Of a stretch of 64,000 nucleotides of DNA, positions 19,123-27,885 are shown piece after piece (position 1 is the first letter of the stretch; each line of letters starts with the position of its first letter). The notes beneath the pieces were generated by a model. It worked only from the letters and a program-made list of their open reading frames with translations. It had not been told where the DNA came from and did not search any database. The stretch covers positions 1,488,001 to 1,552,000 of the forward strand of contig NZ_CP090446.1 of NCBI RefSeq assembly GCF_021442025.1, written 5' to 3'. Made by a program: the position numbers and the translations under genes. Origin of the DNA: Sphingobacterium sp. SRCM116780. GTDB taxonomy: Bacteria; Bacteroidota; Bacteroidia; Sphingobacteriales; Sphingobacteriaceae.

Positions 19123-21090
19123 TTACCGATTATCTTTTTTGGAGTCTATATTTTCAATGATGTGTTTTAAAAGATATTGCAAAGCATTTTTATCCTGTTG
19201 TGGGAAATCGACAGCTATTTCACCAACCATTTTATTTTGCTTAAGACCATTTGCTTGGATACGAACATCACCGTAAGTAGATAAATCTCTTAATGTCTTT
19301 TGCCATGGTTCAATAACTGGAATTTCAAGTTTTTTCACCATCTCAGGAATTGCTGCAGTATGAAGTACAGCATTAAAATTATTGGATCTTAGTTGTTTTT
19401 TTAGTTGGTTAGCGTTCTTACTCGCTTTAAATCTATTTTCCAAAATAGATACCATCTGTTCTTTACTACTTCCAATAAATACGATATCATTTTTAAGAAG
19501 TATATAAACAGGTATACTATTTTTCAATTCAGTAAGTTCGTATAGACCATTGTCAATTTTTATCTTTTGGCGTTTTTCAGCAAATTGTAATAATTTCTTA
19601 TACAAGCGTTGATCTTGAGCCGTGAACATCCATAAGAAACTAGGAATAAATTCATCTTTTGTTTTTGTGACCTCTGTAGAATTATAATCATCATCATATT
19701 CATAAGCGGTATATTCTTTTTTTACTTTTTGAAGATCATTCAGAAAGATAACATGATCACCATTCATGACTTTAGCAATCGCTTTTTCGTCCATTCCGAT
19801 TTCTAATGCTGTCGCACTTATCGTCAGGACATCTGCATAATCTTGAGCTAATGGTGCATACCAGCGTTCAATTAATCCTGGTAATTCTTTTAGATAAGCT
19901 TCGGTACTGATATTCATCGACATATAGGCCAAGTGGTTTTCAGGAATATATTGCGCGAATTTTGGATTCATCTTATTTTTATAGATATTTTTAAAAATTT
20001 GCGCGATATCTTTATCTAGTCCTATAGACCCCACAAATTTAAGGGTATGCAAATCTTGAACGAGCTCCAATGTAGCATCTTGATACCCATACTTCAAGTC
20101 TTCCATATTGATACCATAGCTCATTCTTAATACATCAAAAGGGAGATTTTTTCGATACATATCATCCAGATCGCTCACCCATAGACGTAACAAAGTCTTT
20201 TTATCATCAATTTTAATTGCTTTGTTTTTGATCATTGTGATTTTGGGATTCAGATAATTTCCAAAATCAGCCGCTAACCATTTACTAAATAAGGCATTGC
20301 TGATTGAATCATTCTTGGTTACTTGAGCTTGATTAGCAAGATATAAAGAATCGGATGCTAAGTTATAATCTTCCACATCGAGTTCTGGTGGATCAGCAAC
20401 GATTGTACTAATAGAGGTATCTGTTTCTGCCAAAGGTGGGGCGATATCGTAAAAAACTTCTGGCTCTGCAACCGTAGTGTCAGCTTCTGCTGTAATCTCT
20501 TCTGGCTCTGCAACATCAGCAGCTGCATCGGCTACGATGTCTGACAAGGTATCAACACTGCTGTAATATCCTACATCCAAACCATATCGATCCGCGATTT
20601 CTTTCATTTGAAAATAATTACTATGAACACTACCCGTTAAGATAAATAGGGTTTCTTCGTTCCAAGCGACTTGTGTCTTACCATCTTTCGAAACCCTTCT
20701 TTCATAACCACTATAAGTAGGAAGTTTTTCAAATTTTGAAAACATATGTTCTTTTACTTGATGGTTTTGTTTCAGAGGAAGTAAAATACCCACATAATAT
20801 AAACTATCTGTATTCGTTCTGTAAACATATGCATGTTTATCAAAATTTAAATCCAGTTCCATTAAGCTTTTAACAGGAAACTCACTATCTTCTGTAGTAT
20901 TATCAAAAGCTCCTAGTTTGGTTAAGGTCTCATTCAATAATTCTATAGAACTGTGCTCGACAATAGCTTTGTTGTTGATAACTGCTACGAAATCAGCATG
21001 TGCTGGAATTCTGTTACTTAGATCTTGTCCCGATACAACTGAAATTGCAAAACTTGTCAGTATCAGTAAGGTGAAGTATTTTATATACAT
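19123..21090 (-). CDS. DUF4836-like secreted protein
   Basis: A 655-residue product with a signal peptide (MYIKYFTLLILTSFAISVVSG). The opening IPAHADFVAVINNKAIV is typical of DUF4836 proteins of Bacteroidota, whose function is unknown. An acidic, low-complexity linker (about residues 190-240, repeats of AEPE) separates an N-terminal domain from a larger C-terminal domain containing LAYMSMNIS and DVLTISATALEIGM. It lies between a lipoprotein gene (four bases upstream) and the 422-residue membrane-anchored protein (three bases downstream), so all three are probably subunits of one envelope assembly. No catalytic residues can be assigned. Confidence 0.7.
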   Translation of the reverse strand: MYIKYFTLLILTSFAISVVSGQDLSNRIPAHADFVAVINNKAIVEHSSIELLNETLTKLGAFDNTTEDSEFPVKSLMELDLNFDKHAYVYRTNTDSLYYVGILLPLKQNHQVKEHMFSKFEKLPTYSGYERRVSKDGKTQVAWNEETLFILTGSVHSNYFQMKEIADRYGLDVGYYSSVDTLSDIVADAAADVAEPEEITAEADTTVAEPEVFYDIAPPLAETDTSISTIVADPPELDVEDYNLASDSLYLANQAQVTKNDSISNALFSKWLAADFGNYLNPKITMIKNKAIKIDDKKTLLRLWVSDLDDMYRKNLPFDVLRMSYGINMEDLKYGYQDATLELVQDLHTLKFVGSIGLDKDIAQIFKNIYKNKMNPKFAQYIPENHLAYMSMNISTEAYLKELPGLIERWYAPLAQDYADVLTISATALEIGMDEKAIAKVMNGDHVIFLNDLQKVKKEYTAYEYDDDYNSTEVTKTKDEFIPSFLWMFTAQDQRLYKKLLQFAEKRQKIKIDNGLYELTELKNSIPVYILLKNDIVFIGSSKEQMVSILENRFKASKNANQLKKQLRSNNFNAVLHTAAIPEMVKKLEIPVIEPWQKTLRDLSTYGDVRIQANGLKQNKMVGEIAVDFPQQDKNALQYLLKHIIENIDSKKDNR

Positions 21091-21094
21091 AGTT

Positions 21095-21781
21095 TTATTT
21101 ATTATTTAAGGTGATTGCATTTGCCAATGAAGCTTTTCCAGTAATGAGATCCGTCGCTTTTAGTTTTAATAATACGGCTTTTGCTGAACTTGAGATTTTG
21201 CCAGCAGCATGCTGTTGCGCTTTTACTGTTTGATCAAATCGAATAATTTGAGTATAAAAAGCATCATTAAAAAATTTTTTATCAGCTTCGGATATACGCG
21301 AAAATTCTTTGTTTATAGCAGGTGCATAAGTGTATGATCGTGAGAATACCCTCGTTTTAGTATCATAAGCATAGCTGTTATTTGTTCCTAAAGAACTTTT
21401 GAAATGAGTGGCTAAGGCTTTACTAAAACTGTTCAATGCACGTACGGAAGCAAAATTGCAGGAAACGGTTGCGATATAATTATTAAAATCCAGACTGTGT
21501 TGTACTTGGCTGATACCTTCTGTATTTTTCAGTATACGGATCATATCCTCGGTCTCCTTTTTTATTTTTTCTTTTGAAGGAATTTGGATACCATTGACAC
21601 TTTTTAGCTTCATTAACGAAGCGACTTTTGTACTACTCTTACTCAAATTTAAAGTCGCTTTTATCGTACCTGATCCGTCTGTTTTTAGATTGATTTCTTC
21701 GATGAAGTCAAAACAGCTCGTAAAAAGCGTACAAGAGCAAATGAGCGCAAATAACACGTAATATGATTTCAGTTTTTTCAT
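21095..21781 (-). CDS. Putative lipoprotein, first gene of the envelope operon
   Basis: A 228-residue protein with a lipobox (LFTSC, Cys about residue 23) after a short signal sequence, so it should be lipid-anchored in the envelope. The body begins FDFIEEINLKTDGSGTIKATLNLSKS and is hydrophilic; a beta-rich N-terminal half and a helical C-terminal half seem likely. I do not recognise a family with certainty. It heads the three-gene minus-strand operon whose other members are a DUF4836-like protein and a membrane-anchored relative. Confidence 0.7.
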   Translation of the reverse strand: MKKLKSYYVLFALICSCTLFTSCFDFIEEINLKTDGSGTIKATLNLSKSSTKVASLMKLKSVNGIQIPSKEKIKKETEDMIRILKNTEGISQVQHSLDFNNYIATVSCNFASVRALNSFSKALATHFKSSLGTNNSYAYDTKTRVFSRSYTYAPAINKEFSRISEADKKFFNDAFYTQIIRFDQTVKAQQHAAGKISSSAKAVLLKLKATDLITGKASLANAITLNNK

Positions 21782-21958
21782 TATTTTTTTATGTCAAAGA
21801 TGTATAATTAAAAATCCACTTTAATGTCTTGTTTGAGCTGGATATATAGAAATTGAAACAATCTTTATTTTTATATGGCTTCGATCATTGAATAAAACAA
21901 AAGTACGAATAAGTTAACAATTATTCCCTCCCTGAAAATAGTGGTTTTTATACTACAA

Positions 21959-22588
21959 TTATTGCCTAATTAAACCATATTCTAACGCTAGTTTTATTAC
22001 TGAGCTTAAATTTTTAGTATGAAATTTCTCTATTAAATTTTTCCGATGACTTTCTACAGTGTGCGGACTAATAAATAGTTTATCTGCAATCTGTATTGTG
22101 GTCAATCCTGAGGCCACTTCTGTAAGAACTTCCTTTTCTCTACGGGTTAATTTGGGCACGCTTTTTAATTCATCTTTAGTTTTCTTATCCACGATACTTT
22201 TAGTTTGCGAACAGAAGAACCTCTGACCTTTCAATACTTGCTTGATTCCTGAGATAATCTCATCTACAGCAGCATTTTTTTGAATATATCCCTGAGCTCC
22301 TTCTTGAAGTACACTATTGATCACAGCATATTCATTATGTACACTAATGATAATAATAGACATATCCAGGTATTTTATCCTCAAAGGTTTAATCAATTCA
22401 ATGCTATTAGCATCGGGTAAATTAATATCGAGTAAGAGAATATCTATTGGTGTTGATGGAAGTGCTGCATGCATAGCTTTCGCATTCGAATAACAACCTA
22501 CAACCTCAAAAGATTCTTCTTTTGATAATATATTCTTTAATCCTTCTAATAGTAAAGGATGATCATCAGTAATGGCTATTTTAATCAT
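21959..22588 (-). CDS. NarL/LuxR-type response regulator
   Basis: A 209-residue two-component regulator. The receiver domain (1-120) has the acidic pair Asp8-Asp9, phospho-acceptor Asp54 (LLLDINLP) and the conserved Lys in GYIQKNA. The C-terminal LuxR-type helix-turn-helix (about 145-209) reads LTRREKEVLTEVASGLTTIQIADKLFISPHTVESHRKNL (only the family pattern matters). Its start overlaps the end of the histidine kinase gene by eight bases, so the two form a cognate pair. The targets are unknown; the envelope operon that starts 177 bases downstream of its stop on the same strand is an obvious candidate. Confidence 0.93.
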   Translation of the reverse strand: MIKIAITDDHPLLLEGLKNILSKEESFEVVGCYSNAKAMHAALPSTPIDILLLDINLPDANSIELIKPLRIKYLDMSIIIISVHNEYAVINSVLQEGAQGYIQKNAAVDEIISGIKQVLKGQRFFCSQTKSIVDKKTKDELKSVPKLTRREKEVLTEVASGLTTIQIADKLFISPHTVESHRKNLIEKFHTKNLSSVIKLALEYGLIRQ

Positions 22589-24851
22589 TTTTCTTATCTA
22601 TTTTAGGAAAAGTAATTTCGACACTTGTCCCAAGTTGTTCTTCGGATTGAATATGGAAGTTTCCTTTCAGAAAATCTATTCGAGATTGGATATTATGAAG
22701 CCCAGCAGATTGACTTCCTCTAGTTGTTTCAATGTCAAAACCTTTACCATCGTCTTCAACGATAATACTATAATTATCTATTTCCTCCACAATCTGGATA
22801 ATAATTTGTTTTGGATCAGCATGTTTAATGGCATTGTTGACAAGTTCCTGTATAATCCGATAGACCAAAAGTTGTTGATCTTTTTCTAATTGATTGGAGT
22901 AATGTAGAAACTGAACATCGATATCCAATAGATCATGAGACATTCTGATGGCATAATCCTGTAATGCTTCTTGTAAGCCATAACGATTTAATAAATCGGG
23001 CATTAGATTATGCGCTATACGGCGGAGCTCTTCCACAGCAGTATCCAATTGTTTCAGAGATTTCTCCATGATATCGCCTTGTATAGGATTGGCAACATGA
23101 TCATGCAAACGTGAAAGCGTTATTTTCGTACTGGATAACAATCCACCAAGTCCATCGTGTAAATCACGAGCCATACGTCCTCGTTCCTGTTCTTGACCTT
23201 CCAACATGGCCGTTAATGTCGATATTTTAGAGTTTTGCTTTTCCTTTTCCAATGAAAAATTATACAATTCCTTATGCTGTTTTAAACTTTTTGATCGCTG
23301 TTTGTAAGCGTAGAGGAGTAGAAGTACCAAAAGCAAGAACACCAAAATTAACGCAACATAATAGGTATTGATCTTCTCTTTATAGGAGATTTCATTTTGA
23401 TAACTTAAGATATCTTGTGCACGATTTTGGGTTTCCAATCGAGCAAGTTTAAGCTCTTGTGTACGCTTTTCAGATTCCAGCTGTGTAAGTTCCAATTGTT
23501 TTCGCTGGTTTTCCTCATGGAGTTTTAGATTTTCAAATTCCTGTTTTTGTTGTAAACTGATCGTTTGCATCAAGCTAATCTGCTGTTCTTTTTTTTCAGC
23601 CTCTAGGTGCATCGTAACGAGCTGTTGACGCTGTCTTTCCTTATCAAATTGCGCTTCCAGTCGTTTACCGATCTCCAGTTGCTCCTGATCATATAACGAT
23701 TTGAACGTTTCCATATACGCTTTATGATAGCGAATAGCTTCTGGCAAATCGCCTTCTGTTTCTGCTAATTCAGAAAGATTCTGATAAATGCTAAGGATAA
23801 TATTTTGATCTGTTACCGTAGATTTAGTTATTTCAGTTAATGCCGATATGAGATATTCTTTCGCTTTCTTGGGATTATTTTCCTTTTTAGCTATTTCTGC
23901 CATGATGCCATAAGCAGAAGCAACATGCGTATATTGCTGTGTCTCTATCCCTTGTTTTTTTGCTAATTCTGCATAATAAAGCACTTTGTTTTTATAATTA
24001 TCCGGATAAAATTTAAAATAAAGATTGGCCAAGTTAATGGCTACAAATGAAAGGTTGGAAGGAAAGGGGATCTTGTTTTTATTTTTGTGATAAGTATGGA
24101 TTGCTTGTAAATAGTATTTTTCGGCTTGATCTCTTTGTTTTTGTTGGCTTTCATCTTTCATGTACTGTTGTTCATGCATATAGCCCATTGACATATAGGC
24201 ATCAAAGATGGCCATTGGATCTTGCTGTTGAACAGCGAGATCTAACGTTAACAAACTATACTTTTCTTGCAACGCATATTCATTCCAGTTGGCATATATG
24301 GAGGTAAGTTCCTTATACGTAAACGATTTACGCCCCATTAAAGTGGGAGATGGAGGAGCTTTATCGAGATAGGTTATTGCAGCCAGAAAACTACGCACGG
24401 CATCACCTTCCTTATTATTACGTACCCGAAGCCAGCCTTCACAATAATGTACATAGCCTTTAATTTCCAAATCATTCGATTTATCAGCATATTCTTTCGC
24501 TTTTGTTATGCTTATTTCAGAAGCAGCTATATTTTCCAAAATACGGTTATTCATGGCTTGGATAGCATATAAGTAAGCGGCATATTTGCCATCTTTCCGA
24601 TGCATAGCGAGCTGAATATTTTCTTTCAGTAGTTGAGATGCCTTTTCTTCCTGCTGATTAAAAAATAACCCTTGAATATATTTTCCAGCATGATAAAACC
24701 GTTCAGGATTTGTAATGGAAGTTTTCTCATATTGCTGTTGCAAATGATACAATAGTTCCTGCGCAGAAGAATAGTTAATCAGAAAACAAAAACTGACACA
24801 TAACAGGGTCACTCTTAAAATATGGGGGAGCCCTAATATGTTACTTCTCAT
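22581..24851 (-). CDS. TPR-containing sensor histidine kinase (HisKA_3 family)
   Basis: A 756-residue sensor. After a signal/membrane segment (LRVTLLCVSFCFLINYSSA) come tetratricopeptide-like repeats (about 40-390) exposed to the periplasm, a Gln/Glu-rich coiled coil (about 395-480), a transmembrane helix (YYVALILVFLLLVLLLLYAY) and a HisKA_3 dimerisation region with the phospho-acceptor His565 (ARDLHDGLGGLL). The HATPase domain carries the N-box NNAIKH and the G1 box DDGKGFDI. The final eight bases overlap the response regulator. The TPR input domain implies a protein or peptide ligand; the actual signal is unknown. Confidence 0.92.
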   Translation of the reverse strand: MRSNILGLPHILRVTLLCVSFCFLINYSSAQELLYHLQQQYEKTSITNPERFYHAGKYIQGLFFNQQEEKASQLLKENIQLAMHRKDGKYAAYLYAIQAMNNRILENIAASEISITKAKEYADKSNDLEIKGYVHYCEGWLRVRNNKEGDAVRSFLAAITYLDKAPPSPTLMGRKSFTYKELTSIYANWNEYALQEKYSLLTLDLAVQQQDPMAIFDAYMSMGYMHEQQYMKDESQQKQRDQAEKYYLQAIHTYHKNKNKIPFPSNLSFVAINLANLYFKFYPDNYKNKVLYYAELAKKQGIETQQYTHVASAYGIMAEIAKKENNPKKAKEYLISALTEITKSTVTDQNIILSIYQNLSELAETEGDLPEAIRYHKAYMETFKSLYDQEQLEIGKRLEAQFDKERQRQQLVTMHLEAEKKEQQISLMQTISLQQKQEFENLKLHEENQRKQLELTQLESEKRTQELKLARLETQNRAQDILSYQNEISYKEKINTYYVALILVFLLLVLLLLYAYKQRSKSLKQHKELYNFSLEKEKQNSKISTLTAMLEGQEQERGRMARDLHDGLGGLLSSTKITLSRLHDHVANPIQGDIMEKSLKQLDTAVEELRRIAHNLMPDLLNRYGLQEALQDYAIRMSHDLLDIDVQFLHYSNQLEKDQQLLVYRIIQELVNNAIKHADPKQIIIQIVEEIDNYSIIVEDDGKGFDIETTRGSQSAGLHNIQSRIDFLKGNFHIQSEEQLGTSVEITFPKIDKKND

Positions 24852-24958
24852 CTAAATTAAGTGTTGCTATGTGTAAAAAAGACTAATATATCATTTTCTT
24901 CATACAGTGAACGAATGCGAAACTAAAATTGTACATCATGCAGGATAAATAGTTCATG

Positions 24959-24989
24959 TTCCCTCTGCTTAAAATTTGAACAGAGGGAA
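24959..24989. repeat. Hairpin-forming inverted repeat downstream of the WG-repeat gene
   Basis: TTCCCTCTG / CAGAGGGAA, 9-bp perfect arms with a 13-nt loop. No T-run follows in either direction, so terminator function is doubtful. Confidence 0.4.
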
Positions 24990-25050
24990 TTGAAAATTAT
25001 TCTATTTCTTTTGCGATTATTTTTTCGCCTTTAGTGTTAATGTAATAGCT

Positions 25051-26172
25051 CTATATGTATTCATATCCATCTGTTAATTTTTTATTGTTTTTAACGGAAT
25101 AGAGATAATAACTATCATTTTCTATAGTTACAAAATAATCTTTGTTTCGTTCAAATATACTCTCATGAATAGCAGGAACAATTACATGTCCCTTTTCATC
25201 CATTAATCCACTCTTACCATCTTTTGGAAATTCAAAAAGCCCATCTTTAAGATAAGAAACCATATCGTACCCTGCTTTAATATAGATAGTTCCATCAGCA
25301 TTCAATAAGCCATATTTTTCATTTTGACCATATAGATATTTAGACGTATTTTCATCATAACTTAAGAAATCATACTGTAGAGCAATCACCTCTTTACCCG
25401 CTAAATTAATAGCACCATATTTTTCATCTGAATTGTTTACGATGGCGATATCTCCATTGAAAGGAGCAATATAGCTATATTTTGGAGCGATAAGAACATG
25501 GTGTTGTCCGTCTTCTAAACCATACAATTCTCCAGTTTCGTTGGTATATAGAAAAGCCTGAATCAGGACTTCTTCCATAGTTGATGCCAAAAGATTATAG
25601 TTTTCAGGAATTTGAAAAAGGTTTTTTGCCAGCTCTTCCATCACTACTTTTTGAGCAACATAACCATTGCCAGCTGAGGTGATGGATAATGGTGCTCCAG
25701 GTAAGAGTTGTAAAAAATTAAATTCACTCCAATAAAGTTTCGGAATTTGTTCTGTGTACCAAATATCCCATTTCACGTCCTCAACACCAAAATTAACAAC
25801 GGCTAATTTACATGGATAACCTGCTATTGTTTTTTCTTGACCTTTGATATATGCAATGGGTAATTGACTGTAATCTATTTGTTCGTCATCAACTCCAGCA
25901 TAGAGAGTTGAATAAGCTTCTATATCTGGAAACAATAGAAATGATTTTCCTGTTTTCTTATCCATTACTTCAATTTGACTATCTTCTTGAGTATAAGTAA
26001 TGCGAAAAACATCTTGATTTACCCAAGCTTTCATATAGATTTCTCTGTTGGAATCTGTCGTAGGAGCCTCAGTTGTTATGCTGTAGTCGATACGAAAGAA
26101 TTTTTTATTTTGAGCGAGCGCAGTGAAACAAGTGAGACATACTGCAGTTAGTGTAAGTATTAATCTTTTCAT
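25051..26172 (-). CDS. Secreted protein with DUF4412/GLPGLI-like domain and WG repeats
   Basis: A 373-residue product with a signal peptide (MKRLILTLTAVCLTCFTALA). Residues about 25-190 resemble the DUF4412/GLPGLI-like beta-barrel domain, with VMDKKTGKSFLLFP and GYPCKLAVVNF. Residues about 210-373 contain degenerate WG repeats (KYGAINLAGKEVI, KYGLLNADGTIYI, KSGLMDEKGHVIV), a protein-interaction beta-propeller-like module. It is probably periplasmic. It lies about 200 bases upstream of the sensor kinase gene on the same strand, but a separate promoter is likely. Function unknown. Confidence 0.75.
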   Translation of the reverse strand: MKRLILTLTAVCLTCFTALAQNKKFFRIDYSITTEAPTTDSNREIYMKAWVNQDVFRITYTQEDSQIEVMDKKTGKSFLLFPDIEAYSTLYAGVDDEQIDYSQLPIAYIKGQEKTIAGYPCKLAVVNFGVEDVKWDIWYTEQIPKLYWSEFNFLQLLPGAPLSITSAGNGYVAQKVVMEELAKNLFQIPENYNLLASTMEEVLIQAFLYTNETGELYGLEDGQHHVLIAPKYSYIAPFNGDIAIVNNSDEKYGAINLAGKEVIALQYDFLSYDENTSKYLYGQNEKYGLLNADGTIYIKAGYDMVSYLKDGLFEFPKDGKSGLMDEKGHVIVPAIHESIFERNKDYFVTIENDSYYLYSVKNNKKLTDGYEYI

Positions 26173-26276
26173 GATATGAATGTAATTCTATCACAAAGGT
26201 GGCTATAGTTGAAAGAATTTTTTATCCCTGATATCAGTGATATTGAATGAAGTATTATGTTTGGCTTTACAAATCC

Positions 26277-26421
26277 ATTCATCAAAGCGGTGAAGTATTT
26301 CAGTATAAGACAGCTTGCCTATGTGGAACTATTGCAGAGAAACCATATCCAGATCAGTATGACTCAGTCCGGATCACCCTATGATAATGCAATTCCAGAG
26401 AGGGACCAACTGGTAAACTAG
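26277..26421 (+). pseudogene. IS3-family transposase (OrfB) remnant
   Basis: In one frame IHQSGEVFQY resembles the IHHSDRGxQY motif of IS3 transposases. After a frameshift, the next frame reads ELLQRNHIQISMTQSGSPYD then NAIPERD and a stop at 26419-26421, the characteristic region before the catalytic Glu. The family has NAxAERxNG at this point; here the frame ends early. Only about 48 codons survive, with no terminal repeats visible. Confidence 0.7.
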
Positions 26422-26432
26422 TAGGGAGCTTA

Positions 26433-26512
26433 TTCGTACTTCAATCGTACCTTGTTCGTACCTCGTTCGAACAAACACGAATCAGGTATGGTTGAAGTTC
26501 GGTTGAAGTACG
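26433..26512. repeat. Imperfect palindrome built from 11-nt units
   Basis: Outer arms CGTACTTCAA (26435-26444) and TTGAAGTACG (26503-26512) are perfectly complementary. The left arm reads as 11-nt units CGTACTTCAAT, CGTACCTTGTT, CGTACCTCGTT; the right arm has GGTTGAAGTTC, GGTTGAAGTAC. It starts directly after the IS3 remnant and may be a MITE- or REP-like element. Confidence 0.65.
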
Positions 26513-26842
26513 TTTTAAATATGAGTTATTTTACTATTTGATATCCAGTAAAAGTCTTGTTTTACCCTTAAAGAATAAGGATCGTTAAATATTTACATTT
26601 CGATCTGATGTCTATCACGAATAAAGTACTTATTGAAATAAAAATTTTACAAAGGTTTGTTTTATACATGAAAGCTGGAAATAAGCGAAGTCAGTAACAT
26701 ATCCGAATACACTTATAACTTTACGATTGGATATAAAATGAATTTTGTGATCGTATAGATCTTATTGTTGTAAAAATCCCTATTTTAAGGTCATAAAATA
26801 CAAGTAAGGGATGGAAGCAATATTAAATAATCTTTAAATAAG

Positions 26843-26850
26843 TATATTTG
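26843..26850 (+). promoter_or_regulatory. -7 promoter element of gpsA
   Basis: TATATTTG matches TAnnTTTG exactly, 28 bases before the ATG at 26878. The earlier in-frame ATG at 26848 would lie inside this element, which supports the downstream start. Confidence 0.45.
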
Positions 26851-26877
26851 CTGAAACTGTCGAGTAACAAAAATAGA

Positions 26878-27882
26878 ATGCAAAAAAATAGAGTAGGACT
26901 TATTGGTAGTGGGAGTTGGGCTACAGCAATGATTAAGATGCTGGGAGATAATCCTGTTAAAAAGGATATACACTGGTGGGTTCGCAAACAAGAAGATGCT
27001 GAATACATTAAAGAACATAGAAGAAATCCAAGTTACTTAAGTGCGGTTGAAGTAAAATTAGATACGAAAAATATTTCTACAGATGCTAAAGCAGTCATAA
27101 AAGCATCTAATATTATTATTTTGAATACGCCTGCTGCTTATTTAAAAAATGCATTAAAAGATATTGATAAAGCAGATTTTGAGGGGAAAATAATTGTTTC
27201 AGCGATAAAAGGTATCGTACCAGATGAAAATCTGATTATTGGGGAGTATTTGCAGCAAGTTTATGATGTCCCATTGGACAATATCTTAGTTGTCGGGGGA
27301 CCTTGCCATGCGGAAGAAGTCTCGTTGGAGAAGTTGTCTTATTTGACTTTCGGATCTAAATCTCAAGAAAATGCAGCATTGGTCGCTTCATTATTAGCAT
27401 GTCGCTATATTAAAACCATTATTTCAAATGATGTATTTGGTATTGAATATGGTGCCGTATTGAAAAATATTTATGCATTAGCAGGAGGAATCTGTCATTC
27501 TTTAGGGTATGGAGATAATTTTCAAGCTGTTTTGATCTCGAATGCTATTCGTGAGATGGAAAAATATGTGGAGACAATTGATCCGGACGTCAATCGTGAT
27601 ATAAACAAATCTGCCTATTTGGGAGATTTGCTAGTAACCGCGTACTCTCAGTTCAGTAGAAATAGAACTTTTGGAGCAATGATCGGTAAAGGATACAGTG
27701 TACAATCCGCTCAACTTGAGATGAATATGGTGGCCGAAGGTTATTATGCATCAGCATGTATTCAACATTATATGCGCAAACATCAGATTGAATTGCCTAT
27801 CTGTGAAGCGGTGTATCAAATTATATATCAGCATCAATCTGCGGCTATAATCATTAGCCAATTGGCTGAAAAATTAAGTTAG
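26878..27882 (+). CDS. gpsA: NAD(P)H-dependent glycerol-3-phosphate dehydrogenase
   Basis: GpsA reduces dihydroxyacetone phosphate to sn-glycerol-3-phosphate for phospholipid synthesis. The start at 26878 (MQKNRVGLIGSGSWA) gives a 334-residue protein with the GxGxWA nucleotide motif at residues 10-15. Conserved blocks are VSAIKGI, GGPCHAEEV (GPS/CxA motif) and GIEYGAVLKNIYALAGGI with the catalytic lysine. Length and motifs match the family. It is followed after three bases by hemF, so these two genes are probably co-transcribed although their pathways differ. Confidence 0.93.
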   Translation: MQKNRVGLIGSGSWATAMIKMLGDNPVKKDIHWWVRKQEDAEYIKEHRRNPSYLSAVEVKLDTKNISTDAKAVIKASNIIILNTPAAYLKNALKDIDKADFEGKIIVSAIKGIVPDENLIIGEYLQQVYDVPLDNILVVGGPCHAEEVSLEKLSYLTFGSKSQENAALVASLLACRYIKTIISNDVFGIEYGAVLKNIYALAGGICHSLGYGDNFQAVLISNAIREMEKYVETIDPDVNRDINKSAYLGDLLVTAYSQFSRNRTFGAMIGKGYSVQSAQLEMNMVAEGYYASACIQHYMRKHQIELPICEAVYQIIYQHQSAAIIISQLAEKLS

Positions 27883-27885
27883 TTT

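Larger units (their letters stand above)
26173..26847 (+). other. Intergenic region with IS remnant and palindrome
   Basis: 675 bases without an intact gene. It holds a degraded IS3-family transposase tail (26277-26421), then an 11-nt-periodic inverted repeat (26433-26512). The rest is A+T-rich with no frame or RNA I can support. Confidence 0.6.

Noticed and set aside
26848..26877. Upstream ATG for gpsA
   Set aside because: It falls inside the TATATTTG promoter element, and family members start directly before the GxGxWA strand.
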